A stretch of DNA of 5,364 bases from contig JASHQT010000295.1 in NCBI GenBank assembly GCA_030039005.1, positions 1 through 5,364 on the forward strand, read 5' to 3'. Numbering within the stretch: the stretch's first letter is position 1; every line of letters starts with the position of its first letter. The notes under the pieces are model-generated. The model saw nothing but the letters and a program-made list of their open reading frames with translations, was not told the origin of the DNA and made no database searches. The stretch comes from Bryobacteraceae bacterium. GTDB taxonomy: Bacteria; Acidobacteriota; Terriglobia; Bryobacterales; Bryobacteraceae. The translations under genes were made by a program, and so were the position numbers. This document shows positions 1 to 5,364 of this stretch, one piece after another.

Positions 1-617
1 GTCCTGCCGTGATAAGAGATGGGCACTTCATACATCGCACAGCCCAGCTTGGCGATTTTCGCGGTGACTTCGATTTCAAAGCCGAATCCCGAGCTGGTGA
101 TAATCATGTTGCGGATGATGTCGCCGCGAAACGCCTTGTAACCCGTCTCCACGTCGGTCAGGTTCACGTTGGTGAAAAGGTTCGAGAGAAACGTGAGGCC
201 TTTGTTGGCCAGGTAGTGATAATAGTACAGGACTCGCGCGGCGCGGCGGACCAGGAAGCGCGACCCGTATACCACGTCCGCGTCGCCTTCTAAAATGGGG
301 GCGATCACCTCGCCGATCTCGGCGGGGTCGTACTCCAGGTCGGCGTCCTGGACGATGACGATATCGCCGGTGGTGAGCGCAAAGCCGGTTTTCAATGCTT
401 CCGTCTTGCCGCCGTTTTTCGCGTGCCGTACCGCTCTCACTTTCGGATTCCGGCGCGCCAATTCCTCGGCGATGGCCCCAGTCTTGTCGGTAGAGCAATC
501 GTCGACGAGGACGACCTCCTGCAGATGAGGAATCTCCAGAACCCGCGCCACAACGCCGGGTAGCGTCGCCTCCTCGTTGTAGGCGGGAATTACCACGGAA
601 AGGCAATCGCTGATCAT
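1..617 (-). CDS. GT2 family glycosyltransferase, DPM1-like (polyprenyl-phosphate sugar synthase), 3' end beyond window
   Basis: Translating the minus strand from ATG 617 gives 205 codons with no stop before the window edge, so the C-terminus is missing. The N-terminus is a GT-A fold nucleotide-sugar site: VVIPAYNEE (residues 8-16), LVDDCSTD (37-44), GGKTEAL (69-75) and the metal/nucleotide DxD within QDADLEYDP (90-98). Later come YGSRF (117-121) and TGYKAFR (158-164), both typical of the DPM1/GtrB-like branch of GT2. Known members move a sugar from a nucleotide donor to dolichyl or undecaprenyl phosphate at the cytoplasmic face of the membrane. Whether membrane helices follow, as in GtrB, cannot be seen. 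ATG 617 is the only plausible start: an in-frame TAG lies about 55 bp upstream with no ATG, GTG or TTG between. Only a weak AGAG sits 8 nt before the ATG. It lies 118 bp after the GT-C glycosyltransferase gene on the same strand, and the two probably share a pathway. Sugar and lipid specificity cannot be read from the sequence. Confidence 0.93.
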   Translation of the reverse strand, partial: MISDCLSVVIPAYNEEATLPGVVARVLEIPHLQEVVLVDDCSTDKTGAIAEELARRNPKVRAVRHAKNGGKTEALKTGFALTTGDIVIVQDADLEYDPAEIGEVIAPILEGDADVVYGSRFLVRRAARVLYYYHYLANKGLTFLSNLFTNVNLTDVETGYKAFRGDIIRNMIITSSGFGFEIEVTAKIAKLGCAMYEVPISYHGR

Positions 618-667
618 AATTAGAACTCTAAACTGGTGCCTCCATTCAATACAAGCAGCCCGAAAAC

Positions 668-673
668 TCTATA
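668..673 (-). promoter_or_regulatory. Possible -10 element ahead of the GT2 gene
   Basis: On the minus strand TATAGA occurs about 50 nt before ATG 617, with a poor -35 candidate (CGACTT) 18 bp upstream. The 118-bp gap between the two glycosyltransferase genes has no clear hairpin followed by a T-run, so the GT2 gene could be transcribed from here or by read-through from upstream. The match is weak and may be chance. Confidence 0.2.
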
Positions 674-735
674 CGGACTACGAGAAGTTCCAAGTCGTGC
701 CCTGACTTTAGCTCTACACCAGGACATCGTTCGGC

Positions 736-1830
736 TCAACGCCCGGAGGCGGGAGTAAAGGGCCTCGCCGGATTCGCCCGCCCGCGGGCCCAAACGAAGT
801 CCCAACGGGCGGTCGCGGCCCAATCCTGCGGGGGAATGGCATCATACAGCCGTGTGCCGGTCTGGAGGGCATCGGCCGCCTGCCCGGGCCGCGGAGGGAC
901 ATGAAGCAACTGTCGCAGCAAAATCCAGCTTCCGAGAATCTGGTTGTAATTCGGGTCGAACCGCAGGTCTTCGAAATCTAGGCGATCGCTGCCGCCTACA
1001 TACAACGCTACACGTTGGGCAGGCGCCGCGTGCATCAGGGCCACGAAACTCAACCCCCCCACCGTCACGGCCAGCAGTTGGACCGCGACGCCGGCCGCCA
1101 CCACCGAGATCACCGCCGCCAGCCTCTCGATTTTGGCGATCAGGGGAATGCACATGAGCAAAACGCCTGGAATCAGAAACCTAATCCCCCAGGCATCGTC
1201 CCCAGACCGGTCCCACCACTTTGCAAAGAGCACCATCTGGGCAATAAAAATGCCCAGGAACAGCCGTGCGTCGGCTTTGGTTTCCTCACGGTGAGCGAAT
1301 GATTTCCAGCCCCACATCCCGAGCAGCAAGGGAGGGGAGAACAGGAAAATACTCTTGCCGCTGGACAACAAATTGCCGTACAGGCCTACCAGAATCGGAT
1401 TGGTGAATCCTTCGTTCGCGTAGCCGTGGTCGGTCAGCGAATGGTAACGGATGTAGTTCGCAAACAGCACTAAAGCGAGCGACGGTGCAACGGCGAGCGC
1501 CATTTTCGCGGCCGTCCGCAGTGAGGGGCTCCCCAGCCAATACCAAATCATCAGGGGAACCAGCACCGCCACCGAATCCGCACGGATGGCCAGTGTAAAC
1601 CCAGCCACCAGCATGCCCGCCACGGGATATCCAAAGCGCATCAGAACGAAGCCCAGAAAGACGATCGTGAGTACCAGCGGCTCTGAGAAATCGAGTTTGG
1701 TATACGGCCACCAGATCGTGGCGAAGCCCATGATCCATACCGTGCGCCAGACGGCCGTCGACCGGTAAAAATGCGACAGGTAGAACGCCACCAGGCCTAG
1801 GAAGATTGCGCCATTGATCACGAAGAGCAA
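736..1830 (-). CDS. C-terminal fragment of the GT-C glycosyltransferase (multi-pass membrane part)
   Basis: This 364-codon piece can begin at TTG 1830, but the same frame is open up to the TAA at 1891, so the TTG is only the first available re-start. GGAAG lies about 13 nt upstream of it, which is too far for a good ribosome site. It contains about 9-10 hydrophobic segments between residues 1 and 268, including roughly 1-18, 32-43, 50-64, 67-81, 86-98, 107-124, 161-175, 188-203, 217-232 and 237-267. GNLLSSGKSIFLFSPP (152-167) and WWDRSGDDAWGIRFLIPG (205-222) match the pattern seen in bacterial phospholipid-carrier-dependent glycosyltransferases. A soluble tail of about 95 residues follows (LDFEDLRFDPNYNQILGSW and beyond). 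It lacks helix 1 and the first acidic loop, which lie in the upstream fragment. If made alone it is unlikely to be active. Confidence 0.68.
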   Translation of the reverse strand: MLFVINGAIFLGLVAFYLSHFYRSTAVWRTVWIMGFATIWWPYTKLDFSEPLVLTIVFLGFVLMRFGYPVAGMLVAGFTLAIRADSVAVLVPLMIWYWLGSPSLRTAAKMALAVAPSLALVLFANYIRYHSLTDHGYANEGFTNPILVGLYGNLLSSGKSIFLFSPPLLLGMWGWKSFAHREETKADARLFLGIFIAQMVLFAKWWDRSGDDAWGIRFLIPGVLLMCIPLIAKIERLAAVISVVAAGVAVQLLAVTVGGLSFVALMHAAPAQRVALYVGGSDRLDFEDLRFDPNYNQILGSWILLRQLLHVPPRPGQAADALQTGTRLYDAIPPQDWAATARWDFVWARGRANPARPFTPASGR

Positions 1831-1868
1831 AGTGTAGAGCGCGGCTTCCGTTCGAATACTGGTGCTTT

Positions 1869-1890
1869 TCTGGATTAAATCTGGATTAAA
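1869..1890. repeat. Perfect 11-bp tandem duplication
   Basis: The unit tctggattaaa occurs at 1869-1879 and again, identically, at 1880-1890. On the coding minus strand the two copies directly follow the TAA at 1893-1891 that interrupts the glycosyltransferase gene. An 11-bp duplication alone would shift the frame, yet both sides are in the same frame, so a second 1-nt change must be assumed if a single copy was ancestral. Confidence 0.9.
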
Positions 1891-2169
1891 TTAGGAGGCT
1901 TCTAGCCCGGGCATCGCGAGCAGCGAATGTCCGATACCGTATTTGGAATAAATTCCCTGGCCGTCTGGCGCGAGTTCGGGGTCGTGTCCCAGCAGGTGCT
2001 TAGCCCAGGCGATCTTGTAGGCCCCGTCTCCGCTGGTGTAATGCCCGGCCCACGTGCAGAGATAAAGCAACGCGAAGACGGCAAACACCCGTATCGCCAG
2101 GCGCCGGGGACTCGCTGTTCCAGCGGCGCGGCTAAGCATTGCTGTCGAAGTTACCACAACGATCCTCAC
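1891..2169 (-). CDS. N-terminal fragment of the GT-C glycosyltransferase
   Basis: This open frame of 92 codons starts at GTG 2169, 27 bp after the TGA of the upstream secreted-protein gene. An in-frame ATG at 2139 (residue 11) is an alternative start, and neither has a convincing Shine-Dalgarno site. The product has a short basic N-terminus (SPRRLAIR), one membrane helix (about residues 28-43), then TSGDGAYKIAWAKHLL and YSKYGIGHSLLAMPG. In GT-C enzymes the acidic residue just after helix 1 (here D of SGDG) lies in the catalytic loop, so this piece carries the likely active-site acid while most of the membrane domain lies beyond the stop. On its own it would probably be a non-functional one-helix peptide. 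An automatic annotation would likely call it a small hypothetical protein. Confidence 0.6.
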   Translation of the reverse strand: MRIVVVTSTAMLSRAAGTASPRRLAIRVFAVFALLYLCTWAGHYTSGDGAYKIAWAKHLLGHDPELAPDGQGIYSKYGIGHSLLAMPGLEAS

Positions 2170-2196
2170 GGACTGAATCGGCGGATCGGCCCTGAA

Positions 2197-3057
2197 TCAT
2201 AAGTTGACGCTACGGGCTACCTCGTACCAAGCCGTGCCGTCGGAGATGAACTGCAACGTCGCTGTTTTGCCGGCCGCGCCTTGGAGCGGGCCCGTGCTCC
2301 TCAAATTTTCGCCGAACGTGATGGTTTTTCCGCTGAGCTGATCATTGGCGATGATCACCCACATGTGCTGTCCGGCGAGCCCGGGTGTGGCCGCACGAAT
2401 GGTCGCGTTGCCGACGCCCTGGTTGGTGGTGGTTTTATGCACGTCGCCGGCGGTGGTTTCGAGCGTCACTACCTTCGTATAGGCGATGGTTTCCATGCTG
2501 GCCAGGAAGCGCCGTCCCACGACATCCTGCTGGCGTTCGCCCTCTTCGATGGCTCCGCTTCCGGCTCCGCCGCCCATCAGGCGAAACACGTGTCCGTCGT
2601 AGAAGACCCATTGCGGCTGGCCGGCCACCAACGCGCCGCGGGGATCGTTGCGGCCGTCGGCTTTCTTGATGGCCACCTGCCCCGCCGTGTCGATGTTGAG
2701 GGAGCAGGAGGCGCTACAGGTAGCGTCGGCCACCAGCACGAAAACCATGCCGGGTTGATACGCCGTAATGACCTTGAAGGGCAGCCGGCAGGTGTATTGC
2801 GTCGTGCCGTTGGTCGATGAACAGTAGTTTTCGTTGTTATGGACGCTGTCGTGGGTGGAAACCAGGGCGGAATTGATCGAAGGCGTACACGTGATTCGAT
2901 TGCTTGCGCTCTCATCCCGGCAGGTCTCCAGAATGCCGTTCCCCGATTCCAGGTTCAGGGCGCCGCGCGCCAATGGCCGGCCGCCAACCTGCACGCTGAC
3001 ATTCTGCGCGTAGGCCATTCCGTACGCAAAACAAACGATCACCAAGAGAGTTTTCAT
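2197..3057 (-). CDS. Secreted protein with phage tail-fibre-like modules
   Basis: The 286-residue product begins with a clear Sec signal peptide (basic K2, hydrophobic core to about 13, predicted cleavage after AYA at 15-17). The mature part has six cysteines (46, 57, 79, 90, 114, 118), fitting disulfides outside the cytoplasm. Residues about 86-160 (YTCRLP, ITAYQPGMVFVLVAD, CSLNID, AIKKADG, LVAGQPQWVFYDG) follow the pattern of phage tail-fibre repeats of the type 'LTAY..GM.....A....GAATLNI.G.G...I.K.DG....G.LVAG....VYDG'. A glycine-rich linker (162-168) leads to residues 190-283, which end LQFISDGTAWYEVARS, like the final beta-structured part of such fibres. No enzyme motif is visible. The likely role is a surface or extracellular binding protein; this is inference from pattern memory only. 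ATG 3057 is supported by GGAG 7 nt upstream. The gene ends in TGA 27 bp before the glycosyltransferase GTG, so the two could be cotranscribed. Confidence 0.82.
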   Translation of the reverse strand: MKTLLVIVCFAYGMAYAQNVSVQVGGRPLARGALNLESGNGILETCRDESASNRITCTPSINSALVSTHDSVHNNENYCSSTNGTTQYTCRLPFKVITAYQPGMVFVLVADATCSASCSLNIDTAGQVAIKKADGRNDPRGALVAGQPQWVFYDGHVFRLMGGGAGSGAIEEGERQQDVVGRRFLASMETIAYTKVVTLETTAGDVHKTTTNQGVGNATIRAATPGLAGQHMWVIIANDQLSGKTITFGENLRSTGPLQGAAGKTATLQFISDGTAWYEVARSVNL

Positions 3058-3064
3058 CCGATGA

Positions 3065-3068
3065 CTCC
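3065..3068 (-). promoter_or_regulatory. Ribosome binding site of the secreted-protein gene
   Basis: On the minus strand GGAG lies 7 nt before ATG 3057, which is good Shine-Dalgarno spacing. It fixes this start and is the only clear ribosome site in the window; the two plus-strand genes have none. Confidence 0.6.
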
Positions 3069-3213
3069 AGCTGATTGGGCCGCGTGCTGCGAGACCCGAT
3101 TACCCTTGTACCAGATATTCGCAACACATTCGGTGGCTGGCTTGCCGGTCGCCTTGCATGTTCTCGCGGAGCGCCGCGCGGCTTGACCCCGGCCGTGGGA
3201 TCTCTGACTCGTA

Positions 3214-3226
3214 CTAAGGACCTTAG
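3214..3226. promoter_or_regulatory. 13-bp palindrome in the divergent intergenic region (possible operator)
   Basis: CTAAGG-A-CCTTAG is a perfect inverted repeat with 6-bp arms and a 1-bp centre. It lies 41 bp before the dehydrogenase GTG and about 160 bp before the divergent secreted-protein ATG. The arms are too close together for a stable RNA hairpin, so a dimeric regulator site is the more likely reading. The 209-bp intergenic region (3058-3266) shows no gene and no strong promoter for the minus-strand genes. A palindrome of this size can also occur by chance. Confidence 0.3.
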
Positions 3227-3248
3227 CCCATAGTCCCAAGTCGCAAAC

Positions 3249-3254
3249 TATAGT
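3249..3254 (+). promoter_or_regulatory. Possible -10 element of the sugar dehydrogenase gene
   Basis: TATAGT lies 12 bp before GTG 3267. No good -35 hexamer is found at 16-18 bp; TTAGCC at 20 bp is the nearest. If used, transcription would begin only a few bases before the GTG, which would fit the absence of a Shine-Dalgarno sequence. Confidence 0.3.
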
Positions 3255-3266
3255 AAGCTCGACTCT

Positions 3267-4556
3267 GTGGATTGGAACAAGCCGGTAAACGGCCTCCTGG
3301 TGGCAGTTTTCTTGGCGCTTCCGCTGGCTTGCCAAGCCGGCACCGAGCCGCCGCAGCTGCCTCCGCCCTATGCGACGCCGTCGGTGTACAATTTTCCCCT
3401 GATCGTCCCCAAGCCCGGCAACGTGGAACTGCGCGTTCCGCCTGGGTTCCACATGGACTTTTTCGCCGATGGATTTCAGTCTCCACGCTTCATGCTTCTC
3501 GCCCCGGCCGGGCAGGTTCTGGTCAGCGACGAAATGCCCATCCAGTCGGGCTCGCATCGCTGGCCGGATGGAACGGTCACAGTGGGAGGGTCGGTATTTG
3601 CGATCACCGGTCCCAATCAGAAGAAACTCCTGATTACCAACTTGGACCGCCCCTATGGGCTCGCGCTGTGGAAAGGCTACCTGTATGTCGCCGAGGTCGA
3701 ATCCATCAAGCGCTACAAGTTCGATCCGAAAACGCTCGCGCTCTCCCAGGGACAGGAGATCGTGTCGCTGAAAGGCTTCCGGGGAATGCATTTGACGCGC
3801 ACGCTGCTGTTCAACCGCGCCGGAACCAAGCTCTTCGTTTCGATTGGCTCGGGCTCCAATCGCAATGTGGGCGAGGACGAGCGGCGCGCCGCGATCTCCA
3901 TGTGCAATCCCGATGGAACAGGTTGTGAAATCTATGCTTCCGGGCTGCGCAACGCCGTCGGCATGCGCTTGTATCCGGGCACGGACACGATCTGGGTTTC
4001 GGTCATGGAGCGCGACGATCTGGGAGATGACCTGGTCCCGGATTACTTCACGCACGTGCAACCGCATGGGTTCTACGGCTGGCCCTACGCTTATATCGGT
4101 CCTCACGTGGACCCCTTCAATTCCGGAACGAAACTCCTGGAGGACCTGCTGAAGCATCCCCGCGGACTCACCCAGGCGTCGCAGATCGACAAGCTGGTGG
4201 CTTCCTCCATCGCGCCCGATGTTCTGCTTGGTGCTCACATCGCGCCCCTGGATATCCTGTTCTACACGGGCCATCAATTCCCGGCCGAGTACCAAGGGGG
4301 GGCGTTTATCGCCCTGCACGGTTCCGTAAACCGTTCCAAACGAATCGGGTACGCGATTGGATTCATTCCGTTTCACAATGCCAAGCCGTCCGGACCGATG
4401 CAGGAAGTCGTCTCGGGATGGATGCTTTCGCCGGAAAGTCACGATGTATGGGGCCGGCCAGTGGGCTTTCTGCAATTGCCCGATGGAAGCTTACTGATTT
4501 CCGACGACGGCGCGAAGAAGATCTGGCGGTTTTCTTACACTCGGGTACCTAATTAG
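3267..4556 (+). CDS. Exported PQQ-dependent sugar dehydrogenase (glucose/sorbosone dehydrogenase family)
   Basis: The 429-residue product has a signal peptide (core GLLVAVFLALPLA, 9-21; cleavage probable near CQA/GT, 22-26; C22 does not sit in a good lipobox). It then has the six-bladed beta-propeller pattern of the GSDH family. Visible marks are GFRGMHLTRTLLF (170-182), whose H175 should correspond to the catalytic base (H144 of Acinetobacter soluble glucose dehydrogenase), LFVSIGSGSN (189-198), ASGLRNAVGM (224-233) whose R228-N229 match the PQQ-contacting RN pair, GFYGWPYAY (268-276) and GRPVGFLQLPDGSLLISDD (396-414). Known members oxidise aldoses or sorbosone in the periplasm, with PQQ and calcium, and feed the respiratory chain. 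The substrate here is unknown; sequence style is nearer the sorbosone/YliI-like branch than true glucose dehydrogenase. GTG 3267 is the first start after an in-frame TAG at 3231 and gives the signal peptide, though no Shine-Dalgarno precedes it. The NRPS gene follows 59 bp downstream with its own promoter. Confidence 0.93.
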   Translation: MDWNKPVNGLLVAVFLALPLACQAGTEPPQLPPPYATPSVYNFPLIVPKPGNVELRVPPGFHMDFFADGFQSPRFMLLAPAGQVLVSDEMPIQSGSHRWPDGTVTVGGSVFAITGPNQKKLLITNLDRPYGLALWKGYLYVAEVESIKRYKFDPKTLALSQGQEIVSLKGFRGMHLTRTLLFNRAGTKLFVSIGSGSNRNVGEDERRAAISMCNPDGTGCEIYASGLRNAVGMRLYPGTDTIWVSVMERDDLGDDLVPDYFTHVQPHGFYGWPYAYIGPHVDPFNSGTKLLEDLLKHPRGLTQASQIDKLVASSIAPDVLLGAHIAPLDILFYTGHQFPAEYQGGAFIALHGSVNRSKRIGYAIGFIPFHNAKPSGPMQEVVSGWMLSPESHDVWGRPVGFLQLPDGSLLISDDGAKKIWRFSYTRVPN

Positions 4557-4578
4557 GACTCTTAGTACTATAGCTGTA

Positions 4579-4606
4579 TTGAGCGAACATCCGCCGCCGA
4601 TACAAT
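4579..4606 (+). promoter_or_regulatory. Sigma70-like promoter of the NRPS gene, giving a nearly leaderless mRNA
   Basis: TTGAGC (4579-4584) and TACAAT (4601-4606) match the -35 and -10 consensus in 4 of 6 and 5 of 6 positions, with a 16-bp spacer. The ATG is at 4616, so a start 7 or so bases after the -10 would leave a leader of only about 0-3 nt. No Shine-Dalgarno is present, which fits leaderless translation. This is the best promoter in the window by eye. Confidence 0.5.
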
Positions 4607-4615
4607 CTAAAACAT

Positions 4616-5364
4616 ATGTACAGTGCGTCTTATCGCTTGTCTCCCATCCAAGAGGGGATGTTGTTTCACCACATCCAAAACCCTCACACCGGAATAGACA
4701 TAGAGCAACTGGTATGCGCATTGCCCGAAGCGGTAGATAGAGACGCGTTGCGGTTTGCCTGCCAGAAGCTGGTGGACCGGCATGCGGCACTACGTACTAG
4801 CCTGACGTGGGAGAAGTTGGACCGCCCTGTCCAGTCCGTCCACCCGCAGGTGGAAGTCCCCTTCGATGTGATCGACCTCACCCCGCTCACTCCCGAAGCG
4901 CGGCGCGCACGGTTTGACGGATTTTTTGAAGAGGACCGCATCGCCGGGATCCGGTTAGACCACGCCCCGCTGTGCCGCTTTACGCTGTTCAAGCTGGGCG
5001 CCACGGATTTTACCCTGATCCTGACGTTCCATCACGTCGCCATGGACGGCCGTTCGTTCCCCAAAATCTTGAACGAGATTTTTTCGGAGTACGACGCGCG
5101 CCGCGAGGGCAAGACGATCGAATTTCCGCAGCCCAAGCCGTATACCGATTACATCAACTGGCTCGATACGGTCGACCTCGGCAAAGCGGAAAACTTCTGG
5201 CGCAATTACTTGAACGGTTTCGTACTGGCGAATCCGGTGCCGGAGTTGGATTCCCCGGCGGCACGCGAACCCGGGCGCGGGGAAGAAGAGATCGTGCTTT
5301 CCGAGCAAACCACGGACGCGCTGCGCGCGCTCGCCCAGCGCGAGCAGGTAACGTTGAACACCGT
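4616..5364 (+). CDS. Nonribosomal peptide synthetase, N-terminal condensation domain (continues beyond window)
   Basis: From ATG 4616 the frame is open to the window end (249 codons), so only the start of a large protein is seen. The condensation (C) domain begins almost at residue 1. C1 is YRLSPIQEGMLFHH (6-19), C2 RHAALRTSL (55-63), C3 HHVAMDG (139-145) with catalytic H140, and C4 YTDYINW (176-182). All core motifs in view are intact. C domains join an upstream acyl or peptidyl group to the amino acid held on the next carrier protein. A C domain at the very N-terminus means either that an upstream synthetase supplies the donor or that a free acyl-CoA or acyl-ACP is used (starter C domain). 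The C1 wording LSPxQEGMLFH is more like dual condensation/epimerisation or DCL domains than the SxAQxRLW form of typical LCL domains, but the subtype is not certain. The start is firm: an in-frame TGA lies at 4580-4582 with no other start codon between. Confidence 0.95.
   Translation, partial: MYSASYRLSPIQEGMLFHHIQNPHTGIDIEQLVCALPEAVDRDALRFACQKLVDRHAALRTSLTWEKLDRPVQSVHPQVEVPFDVIDLTPLTPEARRARFDGFFEEDRIAGIRLDHAPLCRFTLFKLGATDFTLILTFHHVAMDGRSFPKILNEIFSEYDARREGKTIEFPQPKPYTDYINWLDTVDLGKAENFWRNYLNGFVLANPVPELDSPAAREPGRGEEEIVLSEQTTDALRALAQREQVTLNT

Larger units (their letters stand above)
736..2169 (-). pseudogene. GT-C-type membrane glycosyltransferase, interrupted by one in-frame TAA
   Basis: Reading one minus-strand frame from GTG 2169 to TGA 736 gives 478 codons including the final stop, a normal size for bacterial GT-C enzymes that use lipid-linked sugars. 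The frame is broken only by TAA at 1891-1893. The order is as expected for the family: a first membrane helix, an extracytoplasmic loop with an acidic SGDG motif and a KYGIGHSLLA segment, then many more helices, a GKSIFLFSPP segment, a WWDRSGDDAWGIRF loop and a soluble tail of about 100 residues. The 20 codons between the TAA and the next possible start (TTG 1830) also read as plausible protein (IRTEAALYT just before the next helix). This argues for one gene broken by a stop rather than two genes. Known relatives (ArnT/PMT-like) move a sugar from a polyprenyl-phosphate to lipid, glycan or protein outside the membrane. The neighbouring GT2 could supply that donor. A base-call or assembly error at the AT-rich repeat is a real alternative to a true pseudogene. 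Confidence 0.72.

Noticed and set aside
76..606. A 176-codon minus-strand frame within the GT2 gene
   Set aside because: It is an Arg-rich shifted frame; the GT2 frame from 617 on the same strand carries all the family motifs.
1286..1738. A 150-codon minus-strand frame inside the GT-C gene
   Set aside because: It is a shifted frame of the membrane protein, with no hydrophobic helices.
1891..1893. Programmed stop readthrough or recoding at the TAA
   Set aside because: TAA is the stop least often read through, and no recoding hairpin is visible; mutation or sequence error at the neighbouring repeat is simpler.
2281..2820. A 179-codon plus-strand frame opposite the secreted-protein gene
   Set aside because: His/Gly/Arg-rich with no recognisable motif; the minus-strand frame has a signal peptide, a ribosome site and coherent modules.
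3058..3266. Search for a small RNA, riboswitch or small gene in the divergent intergenic region
   Set aside because: Apart from the 13-bp palindrome and a -10-like hexamer, no long stem, conserved riboswitch core or coding frame with a ribosome site was seen.
3054..4475. A 473-codon open frame on the minus strand, longer than the dehydrogenase gene it opposes
   Set aside because: It is rich in Arg, Gly, His and Gln with no domain or membrane pattern, while the opposing plus-strand frame has full GSDH motifs. Long antisense frames are common in GC-rich genes.
4563..4570. TAGTACTA, an 8-bp palindrome after the dehydrogenase stop
   Set aside because: Too short for a terminator hairpin and not followed by a T-run; expected by chance.
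4491..5308. Three minus-strand frames opposite the NRPS
   Set aside because: They lie antisense to an intact condensation domain and show no motifs of their own.

Overview
The window reads as a piece of a soil-type bacterial chromosome, most likely Acidobacteriota (Solibacter/Bryobacter-like). This is inferred from the style of the proteins, the fairly high GC content, and the mix of a secreted tail-fibre-like protein, a 'KYGIGHS'-type membrane glycosyltransferase, a PQQ sugar dehydrogenase and an NRPS. No rRNA or marker gene is present to prove the taxonomy. There are two divergent gene groups separated by an intergenic region at 3058-3266, and both ends of the window cut through a gene.

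Minus strand (3057 down to 1): three genes in line. First is a secreted, cysteine-containing protein of 286 residues whose two halves resemble modules of phage tail fibres (2197-3057). After 27 bp comes a polytopic GT-C-type membrane glycosyltransferase (736-2169), interrupted by one in-frame TAA at 1891-1893 beside a perfect 11-bp tandem duplication. After a further 118 bp comes a GT2 polyprenyl-phosphate glycosyltransferase of the DPM1-like group (617 to beyond position 1). A GT2 that charges a lipid carrier and a GT-C that uses the charged lipid are a natural pair, so this side looks like a cell-surface glycosylation unit whose GT-C member may be disabled, or mis-sequenced, in this genome.

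Plus strand (3267 to 5364): an exported PQQ-dependent sugar (glucose/sorbosone-type) dehydrogenase with its catalytic and cofactor motifs intact (3267-4556). After 59 bp comes the 5' end of a nonribosomal peptide synthetase that opens directly with a condensation domain (4616 to beyond 5364). The NRPS start is preceded by a good sigma70-like promoter placed so close to the ATG that its transcript would be nearly leaderless. The dehydrogenase also lacks a Shine-Dalgarno site and has a -10-like hexamer close to its GTG.

The edge genes (GT2 and NRPS) are open to the window boundary and were read directly from the bases. I saw no tRNA, rRNA, CRISPR array, IS element or convincing intrinsic terminator. 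No stretch longer than about 210 bp lacks a gene. I see no clearly new multi-gene system. The observations most worth following are the interrupted glycosyltransferase, the tail-fibre-like secreted protein, and the condensation-first NRPS with its nearly leaderless promoter.
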